Below are positions 1-13,945 of a stretch of DNA of 64,000 bases, in pieces; position 1 is the stretch's first letter; each line of letters starts with the position of its first letter. The stretch covers positions 39,786,645 through 39,850,644 of the forward strand of contig NC_057763.1 in NCBI RefSeq assembly GCF_010389155.1, read 5' to 3'. The notes beneath the pieces are model-generated. The model saw nothing but the letters and a program-made list of their open reading frames with translations. It was not told where the DNA came from and ran no database searches. This DNA is from Erigeron canadensis (lineage: Eukaryota; Streptophyta; Magnoliopsida; Asterales; Asteraceae). Both the position numbers and the translations under genes were made by a program.

Positions 1-1319
1 TTGATGTTGGTAGTACATTGATTACTAATACAACAAAATTCTAATAATACGATTACAGTAATTTTAAATAATCTATTAATGGGTGATTAGTGGATTGTGC
101 TATGCGTGGAGGTGGAGAGGATATGTAAAGTTGAAGTGCTTTTAAGGGTGGATTTGGAGGTTTTTTATTAATTAATCAAAATATATATATATATATATAT
201 ATATTTTGTTGGAGCTTTAGTCAGAAGCTAGCCAATCAAATAAAAAAAATACGGTTAATATTTGTTGGACTCCACAATAATGTGGGAATCAGATGCACAT
301 TGTTTATTAATTTTAATGTGTACAAAGTTAGTTAAGGTTGTAAAGCCTTATTATAGTTTTAATTGGGATCGAAGGATTAGGATTGGGTAAACTTTTTTTT
401 TTTTTTTTTATGTTAGTATTATTCTGATTTCCAAAGTAGAAAAACAAATGACGAATAAATTTAAAAAACAAAAACAAAATGAAGTGGGCATGTGAGGGCA
501 CCAGGCTTTATAACAAGATCCTTGTTAAAAGGGATTCATAAACATGGGAACACTCTTTATCATCATCTCAAGCAACAATAATGTGATCATTATAATATTG
601 CTGTTTTATATAACATATTGATTTCAATGTTATGCTGGAAGTAATCCTATCCAGTGTAACATGTTTACATACGTGTGTATATATTGAATTATCAAATTGA
701 AACAATACGTGTACAATTATCTTGAATCGTTCTATACTTGTATTAAAAATTTATAAATGTGATTAATTTGATAGGTTCATGGATATGTTTGAAAATCCGG
801 TAAAGTTAAAGGTATTAAAGACAAAAATAAAATTAAGGCTTAATTCTAAATACGGAGGCTTCATTATGCGGATGCTTATGTTTGGTATATAACAGGTTAA
901 TAACACATTTGATCTTCAGTATAATCTTGTTTACAAATACAAATCCTCATAATTATATGTTCAAAATTCTATTTTCTAAATAACTAATTAGTCCAGTATT
1001 TGAACATAAGCGGGAAATTTCAGAAATGAGTGACACAGAAAGGGATATATGGATATCATCTGATTCGATTGGTGGTAAATTAATGGATTAAAATTTAAAA
1101 ATGTTCCTATTAGGCAGGGATTGGATAATGGTAGGGAAAGGCGCATTGGGTTCTCTGTAGATTCTCTTATCAAAAATTACATCTGCTCCCTCTGTCACTG
1201 TGCTTCTGCCTCTAGATAACCCCTTCTCTTCACACAACTAGAAATATACTACGGAGTAATATATATATCCAAATACAATAAAAATAAAGATATACTCGTA
1301 CACGTAATATATATCTTTA
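1..1319. other. Intergenic, no gene seen
   Basis: AT-rich DNA with an (AT)n run at about 181-205 and a T run near 390-410. I see no open frame with family similarity and no splice-bounded exons. The short open frames here lack recognisable motifs. Confidence 0.6.
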
Positions 1320-1661
1320 TCTCTATAACAAATAAAATATGATTATCTATCAAAATAATTTAAAAAAAATATTATGTGGCAAGTTTAATTTTTTTAAAGG
1401 TCTATATTTTAATTAAAAATAGCTCATTAAATGCTTATTTAAAATTCCTTATTTTTTATTACAAACAAAAATTTTTTTTTATATAATATCTTTTTATGAG
1501 TTTGTTAATGCAATAAGTACTTTAATTTATAATTTATTAGGTTATTCAATTCAATATCTCAATATCCATTTGTAATATATTAATAACAAAAATTCGATGC
1601 ATATTTTTTAGTTTTATAATTTTAATTAAAACGTCCGGGTTAAACCCCGTAAATTCGCTAG
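1320..1661 (+). mobile_element. Small non-autonomous Helitron-like element
   Basis: The 3' end has the Helitron layout: a short palindrome (CCGGGTTAAACCCCG, 1635-1649), an 8-nt spacer, then CTAG at 1658-1661 followed by T. A plausible 5' end is the TC at 1320, preceded by A and followed by AT-rich sequence. That start is less certain than the 3' end. A second copy with the same hairpin core lies at 38296-38709. No coding capacity is visible. Confidence 0.5.
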
Positions 1662-2384
1662 TATATATATAAATATAATTGACAGTGGAATTTTTAATAA
1701 TTTTCAAAGAAATAGAAAACAATTAGGCAACAAGTTGCGTCGTCACTTTTTTTTTTTTTTAATAAAGCTAAAACGTTTAAAAACTAAATTGATACTTTAA
1801 AAGTGTATATGGACTTTGAGTGTGGGTTTCAAAACAAGGATATGAAAAATGGGTATGATACAAGGGGTTAATGGATATGAAAACCCAATAACATTTTCTT
1901 TCTTTATAAAGTAGAATGATTTTATTCTAAGCCTAAAAGACATCCAAATATACATACCTTCCTATATCAATCTATACGACCATACCCAGTTATACACAAA
2001 AATGAAAGAGAAGAAAAAAGAAACCAAAAGAAGATTAATCGCGATCAATTAGCCATTGGTTCCAAACAATGCTACTATACCATCTCCAACTCAGTTCTTG
2101 AGCCAAAGCAAATATAGTCTTTGTATAAAAGAAACAAATCCTCATCTATAATGTAAAAGCTTCATCCGCTAAGCGTAGTCCGTTGCGCAAGTCCATATTG
2201 TCCATATTGCTGAAGAGCACATGCCCAAAAACTTCCATTTGCATCCTTTTCGCTTTGCCCCAAGTTACCAACAAAAATGTTATTAAGGGTAAGGGGGCTA
2301 CACTCCACCAAGCAACCCATTAATATTTCTGTTACTCATCGCAAATCAAACAACCCTTAATAAAGTAACAAGTCTGCTTAGTAC

Positions 2385-4303
2385 TAAGGGTTTACAGAGT
2401 GGGTGACCGGGTTGGGGCGGGTTGTGGTCATATCGCCGGCTACACCTTTGCCACCCCCAAAAGCATAACCCGACGGTTTGATTGAAAGGCTCGGAGTCCA
2501 GTGCCCATAAAATCGGAAGGTGGGGTCCACATGAAAGAAGGACCATTGCATTTACGGGGGAGCGGAAGTTTTTGGAAAATCCGAACGTTAGGAGCCAATT
2601 TCTATAAAAAAAAAACACCCCTTTTTACATACACACACACATATATATGTATACACCTTCTACCTTTTTTAAAACACAACAAAAAAATACAAAAAAATGT
2701 CTAATTTATATTCACCTGACGAACTCATTATCCTACCCATGCTTCAAGACTTATCCACGGGAAGTTCGTTTTTATTTTTTGAAGACGCTTTAGCGGTGGT
2801 GGAAGAGCTAGAAGACGCGGGTAGCTCTAGTGAGACTTGCGCATATATCGAACGACATCGAGAATAAGCCCACGGAAAACTAATGCGTGATTACTTCTTG
2901 AGACCGCCAAAGTCCATCGAACGCTTCTTTCGTCATCGATCTCGCATGAGTAAAATGTTGTTTTGAAAGATTCTTTGTGACATTGAAGCTCAATACCCGT
3001 ATTTTCAACAACATATGGACCCAAGAAATATAAAAGGGTTCTCACCAATACAAAAATGCACGTCGGCAATCAAGCAACTCTTGACCGGTGAACCATCGGA
3101 TAACTTTGATGAGTATTTATGCATGGCCGATTGCACGTCACATGAATGTCTTACCTATTTTTGTGATGCGATCATTCATCTATATCGTTGAGAGTTCTTG
3201 CGTCGGCCGACGTCCCATGACGTCGCTTTGCTCAACAAGTGCATGAAGCGTGACATCATCTACCCAGGATGCTCGGTAGTCTTGATTGTACACATATCGA
3301 ATGGAGGAATTGTCCTAGGAGTTCGAAAGGGCAATACACGCGTGGAGATCATAAAGTCCTTACTATCATGGTTGAGGCTGTCCCTTCACAAGATTTATGG
3401 GTTTAGCATTTGTTTTTTGGTCCTCCCGGAGCAAACAACGATATCAATGTGTTGAATCAGTCGCCGTTGTATGATTCGGTTCGAAATGGGACAGTTCTAG
3501 ACTCGTCATTCTTTGTTCACGGTCGGTATTACAAACGTGACTATTTGCTAACTGATGGAATTTATCCTAAGTGGTCTACGTTTGTTAAAGCTTATCCGCA
3601 CCTTGTTGATCCAAAGGAAAAGAAGTTTAAGAGATACAACAAGCGTCAAGGAAAGACGTTGAAAGAGCTATTGGTGTTCTTAATGGGAAATGGAAGATTT
3701 TGCAACCCCCAATTTATTTTTTCGATGTAGACAAAATCGGCAAAGTCGTCGAAATGTGTTGTATATTGCACAACAAGATCATAAAGGACAATGGGAGGGC
3801 AATTTCACCGGTTCATATAATGGACCCACTGACGCCGATAGTGTATGACCCAAGAGTATTACTAGAGTTACATGACGAATACGCCCATCATCGTCTTTTG
3901 TATGATCTTACAGAGCATGTAGTGGGTATAGATTTGTCATACCTCGATGACCCGACTTTTTAACCACCACCGATTGAAGATTTAATTTAGTATGTTTTAG
4001 TATATCGTGTGTTTTAGTTTAAAAAATAATGTTGAAGTGTATTTTTCTTTTTTTAGTTTTTAAATGTAGTATTGTGTTTTTATTTGTAATATGTTTTCAT
4101 GTTTTAATATAATAAAATGTTGTTTTTTATTTATTTAAAAAAAGAAAGAAAAAAAGTAGAGAGGGTTGAAAATTTATGAAATACGTCTAAAAAGTTAGGA
4201 TGGTTGATTGAGAAAGTTGAAATGGTAAATTGAGTTGAAAGAATATTATTGATTAAATTTAGGAGGTTTGATAAAATTTGTAGTTCCCACTCCTAATCCC
4301 CTT
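2385..4303 (+). mobile_element. Degenerate PIF/Harbinger DNA transposon
   Basis: The span encloses a broken Harbinger-type transposase (2697-3963). The two ends are imperfect inverted repeats: TAAGGG then GAGTGGG on the left (about 2385-2403), and CCCACTCC then CCCCTTA on the right (about 4286-4303). The TAA/TTA bases at the ends suit the 3-bp target preference of PIF/Harbinger elements, but I could not settle a clean duplication. The element is immobile as it stands because its only gene is disrupted. Confidence 0.55.
2697..3963 (+). pseudogene. PIF/Harbinger transposase (plant_tran/ALP1-like), broken
   Basis: The frame opens at ATG 2697 but stops at 2865-2867, with further stops near 2962 and 3189 and frameshifts near 3290, 3410 and 3650. 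Across frames the family order is kept: a segment reading LDCTHIEWRNCP (shifted frame, near 3275) with the first catalytic Asp; FGPPGANNDINVLNQSP (near 3416-3470) with a conserved DDE-region Asp; then YLLTDGIYPKWSTFVKAYP-like sequence, a RQGKDVERAIGVL-like stretch in the shifted frame, and FFDVDKIGKVVEMCCILHN (from about 3718). The C-terminus runs to TAA 3961-3963. In this family the protein is a DDE nuclease that cuts the element ends. Here it cannot give a full product. Confidence 0.85.
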
Positions 4304-7115
4304 ATATTGATATCTTAAATGTTGAAATGATACAAAATTAAGTGCTTATGTGTGACGTATAGGCTCACAGCAAAGCAATGTTTGTTTGTTTATTCTTAGT
4401 TATGAAGAAGTTTGATGACACATAGCGTAAACACAATTATTAAAACCCATATCTTAACAACTTACTGATATACCCAATCCAATATTATATCAGTCGGTCA
4501 ATTGTTGATAACTAAGCTCTCAAAATGATACAGGTTTATCTTTTTTAATCATATTAATGAAATTGACGTTCAAACAACACGCGTTTACAAGTTATATGTG
4601 TCTAAATTATACCTACGTAAGGTGACACTATAACTAACTTTTATGTTTAATAGGTGTGAATTATGAAGGTATATCAAGAGAAGCGGACTATAATTTTTAA
4701 ACCTGGCCACGTTGCGAAGCTCCCACAATACATAGATCCCATTTAAACCCCTTGAGGAGGAAAACTGTCTTATCAAGACTCAACTCGAGACCTTAAAATC
4801 AAGTTATATAAAAAAAATGTGAGATTTTGACAAGTACTTTTTCCTATGTTTATCCTATGATTCGCATAAAAAATCCTTCAATCCAGCTTCTAGAAAACGC
4901 TATTTGATAAAGAGTTTAATAAACATACATATACTATCATTAATAAACATAAATGAATCTCAAGGGCTAAAAGTTATAGTAAAACACATGGGTGTACAAG
5001 TTTTAGGGTGTAAGTCAAGAAGGTGAAAAAGCTAACTATACAAAGCGTGATAAAGATTTAAGTTTTGTTGAGTAATATAAGGTTTATGTGTTTTAAGTGA
5101 TATCATATATCTACATTCTCTGTATCATTCTTGTAAACTGTTTCCAATTATTAAAAGTTGAAACAAAAACCAATTAAGGAGTTAACATATAGATGTGAAA
5201 TTGAGTGAAAAACGATATAATTGGAAGGGATGACTTTGGTAAACTAAAACCCAAAGTTGCAGGCACGTGGGTTTGTGGATGAGGGGGGGTTTCATGTGCC
5301 TGGCCTAGATGGTGATGTCCATGTGGGTTTTATCTTCCCATTTTTAACCATAACCCAATGCCATATATCTATCCCTATCCATGTTATGTTTTCAATTCAC
5401 TTTTATGGAATCCCATATTTTGTGAATGTCAACCCATAATTACTTGGTTCGGGTCGTGCATTTTTCATCTTTTCATACTGATCAAGTCAAACCAAGTTGT
5501 GTATTTTATACGTATAAACTTGGGTGATTGAAGTTGTATTCAGATCACGTATGTGAAAGGCTGATTTTTGTTTGACAATAAAGTACTATCAACCTGTTCA
5601 ATTCAACTTGTAACCAATCTAATTCCTTGCATAGCTCTACATTAATATGACAAATTGGCTGGAATGTACACAAGCTATTGGTAGCATTACATACTATTAT
5701 CGAGGCATAACAATGTAAAACATATTATATATGAACACAAAAAAATGAGAGTGAACTTGTTGAAACTGAACACACGAAATGAGAGTAAACTTGTCAACAC
5801 TGAAACAATTTCTACTAGGTGGGGCAACAATTTGTAGCTAGAATCAATGAAAACAGTGATATTAGCACACATCAAACAACAATTTCTACTAAAGATGTGA
5901 TAAAGTGCTGTAGATGAGGGACTAAAGATGTGAAGAATGAAAGTGCAAGGACTACTCAACTATTAAAGGAACTTGAGGGTTATTAGTGTAAAATAATTGG
6001 GTGTATATAAACACACCTTATTCCCAAAATTAGGGTTAACACCCTATTATTCTCCCAAAAATAAGCATTGCAGCCACATCTCTCTTGATAGATATTATAT
6101 CTGTATCTATATTTCTATATCTTAGATTCTTAGTTTTTTCTTTCAAATTTATCATTGTATCTGAACATTTAAACTTTTAATATCAATCATTCATTCATTC
6201 GGGTATCTTATTTGTGTTGTTGCTCTCATCTGTAAGATTGTTTTTGGATTGTGTTGTGATTTCTTACACCCGTGAAGTCTATCCTTCCAAGGCCTTTTTA
6301 TGGGCTGTTTAAGAGGTAATATTTGGGTATTTATTTGATAGGTCCACTGGACGATGGACTTGAGGATCCATCATAGAGAAAATTAAACCGGGACCAATAT
6401 TCATTGAACATAAAAACTGAACCATCAGCCTACCAGGGTTTTGAGTGATAGAGTGATAGCTCAGTGCATCAGTCACATTTACTCATTTATTGTCCATTTC
6501 TTAGTACCACTTGTCGACACTAATGCACTGTTCCTTTTATTCATAAAATAAAATTTCAAGCGTAGTATATTATTCAGGGTTTTGCTAAACATTGTTCTTA
6601 AGACTAAATTAAAAACAGTATGGCATATGTAATACGAGTAATGGTTATACTTTAAGTATAACTAGATTTATGGTACAAGTTAGTTTTATATAAACCGGCT
6701 ATAATATTGAAAAAGAGAACAAGTTTTGCCTATATAGATTATTCATATAATATATTTTTGACTTGGATGTCTACAATCTAATGAGAGTATTCTCGCGACA
6801 GTTCTAACTTTTTCCATTGTTGTCCCAAGATGTCAGCTAAGAAGGTTTACACCTAAATAAAACCTTTTGTGACGAAATCAAGACGTCCGATGAGTATATA
6901 TCGACTTGGCGGAGGCTCTAAATTCATGTATGAATATCCATTATATATTTTGGTGATGTGGTGTTGGATACTTGGATTCGTTCGAGTTAATAGTCGGCCC
7001 AAACAAAACAACTGGGCCCAAATTCACTACAGAGTAAATGTTTAGAGGTCCTGTTTGTTGACACTCGCACACACGCACCTACTAGTATTTTAACTCTACC
7101 GGAAAATAAGTGAAA
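4304..7115. other. Intergenic, no gene seen
   Basis: Non-coding AT-rich sequence between the Harbinger relic and SAR1. No convincing exons or RNA genes were recognised. The last part, up to about 7346, must contain the SAR1 promoter and 5' UTR. Confidence 0.55.
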
Positions 7116-7116
7116 G

Positions 7117-7122
7117 CACGTG
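7117..7122 (+). promoter_or_regulatory. G-box-like CACGTG upstream of SAR1
   Basis: A perfect CACGTG palindrome lies 225 bp upstream of the SAR1 ATG. In plants this core is bound by bZIP and bHLH factors. Its use here is inferred from position only. Confidence 0.3.
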
Positions 7123-7230
7123 AACCATAAAAATTTTTGGTTTGTCGCATTAGTGAGCCTTAAATAAATAAATTTATTATTATAAAATTATAAAACTTGT
7201 TCAAAACTGATTTGTCTAGGGTCAAAACAA

Positions 7231-7282
7231 CACCACCACCACCACCAAATCAGATCCACACAACACACACACACACACACTT
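7231..7282 (+). repeat. CAC and AC microsatellites in the SAR1 leader
   Basis: Short CAC trinucleotide and AC dinucleotide runs lie about 65-115 bp before the SAR1 start codon, probably in its 5' UTR. They could vary in length between accessions. Confidence 0.6.
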
Positions 7283-7346
7283 GTATCAATCAATTGAGAT
7301 CAAAATCAGTGGATCATCAGATCAGATCTGAAATTAAAGAAGAAAG

Positions 7347-10300
7347 ATGTTTTTGTTCGATTGGTTTTATGGAATATTGGCGTCGTTAGGATTATGGCAA
7401 AAAGAAGCCAAGATCTTATTCCTTGGCCTCGATAATGCCGGCAAAACTACCTTGCTTCACATGCTCAAAGACGAGGTTTGTTTTTACCTTCTTCTTCTTT
7501 TTTTTTTTTATATAGTAATCTAAATTCTAATCTAATCGTGATTGATCATTATCTGTTTTTGCCCTAATTGGATATCTATTAATAATTTGATTGAATTAAA
7601 CAGAGATTAGTTCAACATCAGCCAACGCAACATCCGACATCTGAAGAATTGAGTATTGGAAAGATCAAATTCAAAGCTTTTGATTTAGGAGGTCATCAGA
7701 TCGCCCGTAGAGTCTGGAAGGATTATTACGCCAAGGTATATATATATATATATATATATATTTCCATTTATATTTGATTAAATTATATAGATCTAAGGGA
7801 ATTTGGTCTAGGTAGTATTATGTTACAATGATATGTGTCTCGCTATGCTAGAGTAGTTCCGAATTGGCTCGTTCGTAAGAAAATTTGAAATGTAACAACC
7901 TTTTGGCAACGTACATATTCATCACGTTTTGAGATCCCTTGACAAATATATTGTTAAACATGCTCATGTGGTCGTCTACGCCGTCTACCTACGGTAAAGC
8001 GTTTTGATTTCTTATTTCCAGCTAGTGCATGGTATCCGGGTTTGACCATCTGGTTTATCTGGATGTGCTGTTGAAATTCTTAAAGGAGATGATATTAATT
8101 TGCATTTGCTTATAAGTTTGATTGTTGATGGAATTGCGTGTCTAATAGACTAATAAAATAATGGTGTTACATAGTTCATGGTGTTGGAGAACTTTATAGG
8201 GACAGGACACGGGCATCCCTGAATGTTGTGTTTAAGGTTACGGTGTGTCCTATCATAAGTTGGTTTGCTATATGTTAATTTGAGCCAAGGTAGGAAAATT
8301 TGAAGGTACCTTTGGGGTGGCGTTCCAGGTGAGTCTACATGAAGATGGGGCCTGCATGAAGTTATGTGATTTAAACATTGTCATTGCGGATTTTAAGCAC
8401 ATCAGAGGGAAGTATGACAAATAGTAGTAGTAGGGAATATCAGATACTTTTAAGCACATCAGAACAATTAATACTTCGTAGTTATATCGGTGTTAATGGA
8501 AGACTTGATTTAGTAGTATAGGAAGATTAAACAGAAGGCAGAGAGATGGCGTGAATGTTTAATTGGTCAACATAACCTAGTGCTAATTTTATTATAAAGA
8601 GAAGAAGATGGAATAATAATTAATTTAACTATGGAACAAAGAGTTTGACTGCTTAGTTGATTATTAAGTTACTTATTTTTTTACGATTGTTCCATTGACT
8701 AGTCCGCTACTTTACTTATCACATCAAAGTGAAGTTTCTTTTACCCAAGTCGGTCAAATGGTCAAGTCATCATACTAAACATTCATTTTCTTTTATATCC
8801 ACCTTTTGGCACCCAGATTGCCTTAATAATTTTTTTGGGCACTACAAAAACAAACCATTTTGAAAGTGTGAGAGAACCGGAGGAATACACTGAATTCTTA
8901 CCCCCCATTTGTTTGGTTTCTCTTGTCATAGGACAGGGTGATGGGTTTTGGGTAGTACAAGCTGTATTAATATTTTTGATTGTTTTCTATAAGCTGGATG
9001 ACATAGGTACGAGATCTTATAGAGACTTATTGATTAATAATTGCAGAAGTTGTAGGATTGATTACTCCATCCTTTGTTTTCGTAATGAGACTTGATAGAT
9101 ACCAAGGGATCAAATAGTGTTTATCGTTCTGAATGAGACGAGATGTTACATTATGGTCCCTGGCTGGTCTATCGGGAGTCTTCAACCTGCCGTAGGTAAA
9201 ATTAGCAGCTAGATGGCCTCATGGTTTCGGAGTTGTAAATCGATTTTTTAAATGGTCTTAAAATTCTTTTTCTTATTTGCATAGTGAAGTGATGTCTTCA
9301 ATCAGAAACTACCACATGATTATGATTATGATATTATTATCTTTTATTTATGATCATATTGTTAATCTGTTATAAACTTGCAATGCCATCTGAAACCAAC
9401 ATGATTTTGTTAAAGCATAAAAAGTTAGCCCGTGTTATCATTTTAAACCTGGTTTAGCTCATGCATATATCATTCTTAGATAGAATGATAGTTCTACAAT
9501 TATCATTGATGGTTGATCAGCTTACTGGCCATGAATGTCCCTTTTTTATAAAGAAAAATATACTGCTAGTTATGTCTCATATTAAATTTTCTGAAACAAT
9601 AGATTAAGAACATACTTTAAAGGTTTTGACTTTGCTAAAGTTCACATATTCAAGTTATCGAGTAATGGGAAACCTCAAACAAAATAAAACCAAGATGTTC
9701 AACCTTCTTGTTGCTAAAGAAGTCTCGCTATTAAAAGGGCCTGGCCATCATCTGATTTACTACATTCTACATGGAACAAGATTCTACGCATGGCATCATT
9801 TTTTTCCCCACAACTTCCCGCGTTAGGACATCATCAGCATATAGCCACATAACTATTGCACAAGATAACTGAAGTACAGTGAAGTAAAGTCTATTATGCA
9901 TGTTCTAGAAAGCCGTGTGCCAAAATTTGCATGACCGATAACCAGAAATTGGTATCCTTATTATACTTGCAACCTTTAAATATTTGCAACGATATGTATT
10001 CATAATAATCCTTGCTGTGGCGTGCACCACTGCACCTCACTGTTCCACCAATAGAATCTGCTGATACAGGGATTCATGAATGTGAAGAAGGATCCTTGCT
10101 TTCTAACCCAAAGATCAATGTTTAAACTTATGATCCCGACCATGAAACTTATGCTTTTGCAGCTGCTTTTAGAATAAGAGCATTTTAATAAATGATTTTT
10201 GGTTCGTGTTTGTTATTCCATGCAACATCAAAGACTGTCTAAGTTTTAGTGTACATAAAAACACAACAGAAAAATGCCTGTCATTCTCGGAGGCCAGAAA

Positions 10301-10915
10301 ATGTTAATATAATTTTCAAAGTTTAATCAAACGCTCCAATGTATGCCATCATCAATGAATTTGCTTTTTTGTTTTGCCTGCTGATATATGCACAGCAGTC
10401 ATGCACACATGCATTGTATAGTTACTGTCTTTATAGTGGTTGTCTGAAGGCCTACAAGAGTAACATTTACAGAATAAATCATGCATGATGTTATTTTTCT
10501 TCTTCTAGAATTTCTGTAATTTAACAACACTTATGATTTAGTTTCTGGCATCACTTGAGGTATCTGTAGCTACTTATTTATACATGTGTTATAGGTTGAT
10601 GCGGTGGTGTATCTTGTGGATGCATATGATAAGGAACGGTTTGCAGAGTCGAAGAAGGAATTGGATGCACTTCTTTCTGATGAGAATCTGTCTGCAGTGC
10701 CATTCCTGATATTGGGTAACAAGATTGACATAGCGTATGCAGCCTCAGAGGATGAATTGCGCTTCCACCTTGGACTCACTGGTGTAACCACCGGCAAAGG
10801 GAAGGTAAATCTCCAGGATTCTAGTGTCCGCCCGTTGGAAGTATTTATGTGCAGCATTGTGCGCAAAATGGGTTATGGTGATGGATTTAAATGGGTCTCT
10901 CAATACATCAAGTAG
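7347..10915 (+). CDS. SAR1: SAR1-type small GTPase (COPII coat initiator)
   Basis: Three coding exons, 7347-7475, 7604-7735 and 10595-10915, give 193 residues, the usual SAR1 length. Both introns are GT-AG in phase 0. SAR1 is the GTPase that starts COPII vesicle coats at ER exit sites: SEC12 loads it with GTP and it recruits SEC23/24. Visible motifs are the hydrophobic N-terminal helix MFLFDWFYG, the P-loop GLDNAGKT (27-34), switch I around 48-59, DLGGH (70-74), and the guanine motif NKID (129-132). The C-terminus ends [10 protein letters not shown]. All nucleotide-binding residues are intact, so I expect a functional protein. It is SAR/ARF class with no N-terminal Gly for myristoylation. Intron 2 is about 2.86 kb, long next to the 128-bp intron 1. 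Paralogue number (SAR1A/B/C) cannot be told from this copy alone. Confidence 0.97.
7736..7761 (+). repeat. (TA)n at the SAR1 intron 2 donor
   Basis: A TA dinucleotide run starts directly after the GT donor of intron 2. Length changes could affect splice efficiency, but this is speculation. Confidence 0.6.
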
Positions 10916-13900
10916 AAGGGGAATTTAACTCAAGAAGTATCTGGAAAAGCAAAAAATAAGAGGTAAGGAAGAATATTATGATTTTCCCCAATTTGATTTT
11001 TGATTTATTTTGTAAGTGGGATTTTGTTTGATGTGGATGTGTGGAAGAAAGTACTCTATTTGTTGATCTGTAAAATTTAAGTTGTAGCTTGCTTAGACCA
11101 AATTGCTAGTTTGAATTTTACTATATTAAACTTTTTTGCAATTGGTATTTTATAGACCGCCTGAATCTGATGACCCATACAAGCAAAGCCGTATTTGAAA
11201 AATCTTTCTCAAAGTATTGTGATTCAAGGTATAAATTACCAGGGATTGAAAGCTTGGTTTTTTGCTATATAGATTACATGCGTATGCTGTAAATTTCATC
11301 AAGTTGGGGTTCATCAGGTCAGATGCTTCCAGATAGTATCTCTGTAAACTCAGCTTGACCGTTAAAGGATGTGCAAATTGCCTGAAACTCCTAAAAATAA
11401 ACAAAATGGATCTACAAGATAACCGAAATATAATTCCTTATTTTGTATGCATCTTTCTGTCACAAGAATGTCCATGGCCGAGTGCTCTATATATTGATTG
11501 TGAAAATTTCCTATCTCTCCACTCCCGAGTTGGATTTCACTGTTGCTGTTGGTTATACTACCTTGTCAAAGCACCCAAACATGTCATTAATTAAAATTTA
11601 TCTATTGTTGGTATTCGGCAATGCAAATAGCCCAAATTCTGTAAGGACATTACTTTCCTGTCATCCAATCTTAGCAATCAATTCACACATTTCAGCCTTT
11701 CAAATAAAACAAATAAAAAAAATTCACACATTTCAATAATGTTGAGAATTATCCGAGTTAACATGCCATCATGGATAAAATTTTCAATACATGAGATAAA
11801 TGCATTACTTGGGACAACCACCATTTTCCAATCCCTTTACCCAGATACAACTAGAAAACACGAAAGACTAATTAAGGAACTGTTTGGGTTAGCTTTTTAG
11901 TGATAGTTAATTGATTTTTAGCAAATTTGTATATTAATTATAACTTTATCAAAATACAGTGAAAGTGTGTCTGGATTAGCTTATTGTATTTTTAACAAAT
12001 CCAATATTGAAAAGCTAATAAGCCAGCTTCCATATGTTATTTAAAATTAGCCTTTTAAACTCCTAAAAAACTTACAAGCACACACTTATTTGGGTTAGCT
12101 TATTGTTTTATAAAACACAATAAACTAGTGAGACCTGAAACACGCACTATAACCATTTGAAATAAGTTAAGCCTACGTATAAGAAGGGTAAAACTATACT
12201 GACAAAAAGTGATGGTCACGGATGAACTTAACAAGAAGTAGATTAAAGGTAAAAAAAACAGGGAAAACAAAAGTAATCAGGAGTAAAATAAAAGAGTAAT
12301 CAAGCTTGTGGAAAAGATTACCTTAAATCAAATAAAGAGGATTCTTTCAATGAAGAAGAGGCAACCAAGATTTGATTGAGGACAAGTAGGTTTCAACTTT
12401 TTGTAAACTAGTGTGATTTACCCGTGACTTTTGATTTATACCATTTGTTTGCTTAAAAAATTTGCCAAATTTTTCACACGACAACACAAAGAACTGTTCT
12501 TTAATAAATTAAAATTCTATACTTAAAAAATGGACATTAAATGAAAAGGGATCATATCACAGGAAATTCCCTAAACTTTCAAATCACATTTTACATATAA
12601 TATGAGTTTTATAAGTTAAACGGGCAACAAACTGCGTCGTAAACAAAATTAGAATTGAATTTTTCCGTATCTCCCTCTTTTTTGCGTAACCAAACAGAAA
12701 AATTAAAATCATTTCCGTTTCCTCTTTTTCATTTCATTTTTCTGTACGGAATATTCCTTTCCTTCCCTTAAAACTATAAATCTAAAACTGAAATTTGCTT
12801 TGCAACTAGTCATTTAGACATCTCTAACGTATTCACAACATGTTATGTGGAAGAAGAATTATTATTTGCGTCCAATTAGTTTTAGCTACAATCTTTACAC
12901 ATCAAATTTGAATATTTCTTTTTTACTACATTTAATTGCATAGAATAGATTAACTATTTTAATATGAACATTCCACAACTATATTAGATAGTTTAATCAT
13001 AATTATATTTAAAATATTGATATCGATACAAAAATCTTGTAAAGTGAGTAAGTGACCGACTGAGATGACCAAGGATAATCCCACTTACGAGCACTTGACA
13101 AATATATAAACCAGTGAGATGACGTGTATTTTGTTTTGGATACATGTAAAGAGGAGTATAATAACAAAAGAAAAGATAGATATATAAAAAGTTTAGAAAG
13201 TAATAATTGTGAAAATGACGTATTATATTATACTCGTAGTTTGGAATGGAGGAGGGTATGGGCGTATGTGTATAGTTTGGTTCGAGTAAAGCAGGCCCCA
13301 CCCCATGAAATCACTTTCACTCGACTTTCTTTACCAGATTCTGATTTTCACCCCGCAACATCCCTCAACGGTATTCCCCACCCAATTTCCTCCCGCCTCT
13401 CTCTTTTATTTTTTGCTATTTTGTTTTTCTTTTTTGATTCGAAAAAAGTTATTATATCTTAGTCCGTCAATAAGAATATGAATTTCTAAATTATATTCAA
13501 TTTCTCACATACCAATGAAACTGAATTTTGACATTTGAATTATGTCACGAGTCACGACCCATGACCAAAAAGGATCAAAGGCAGAATAATTATAATCTAA
13601 ACCGGAAATGAAGAAACATGTCACTTGCCACATTAGCCACCTTAAGTCCATTTCCGATGGTGGGTAAATCTTTAGTCATCTTATTTTCACTGTAATTTAA
13701 TTGATATTCTTAAAATCTTTATAATTCTTATAACGTTTATAATTTTATTTTCAGCTATACAAACACTTTTACACATTTTTAACTTTTTCACCTCACTATC
13801 CATTTATATTATTTACAAGTATTTCATATACAAACAAAAAAAAATCACTAGCGATTTCCTTTACACACATCTTTTAATTTACACCGAGTTTCCACTAACT

Positions 13901-13945
13901 CAACGATACATCAGCCATCCATAATGTTAATGGATGAAGATTTTG
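10916..13945. other. SAR1 3' region and intergenic DNA
   Basis: The SAR1 3' UTR lies in the first few hundred bases. Further on is AT-rich DNA. Open frames at 11.1-11.7 and 13.0-13.5 kb lack recognisable domains and are not called. Confidence 0.5.
11877..12135. repeat. Possible hAT-type MITE relic
   Basis: The motif TTTGGGTTAGCTT or close variants occurs at about 11884, 11971 and 12090. Such TTTGG..AGCTT sequences are common at the ends of plant hAT-like MITEs. The ends are not clearly inverted here, so the class is tentative. Confidence 0.3.

Noticed and set aside
2501..2704. Small open frame before the Harbinger transposase
   Set aside because: It overlaps the element's left flank and has no family similarity.
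13124..13462. Open frame of 112 codons
   Set aside because: No motif, no splice context, AT-rich and overlapped by an equally long antisense frame; chance is likely.
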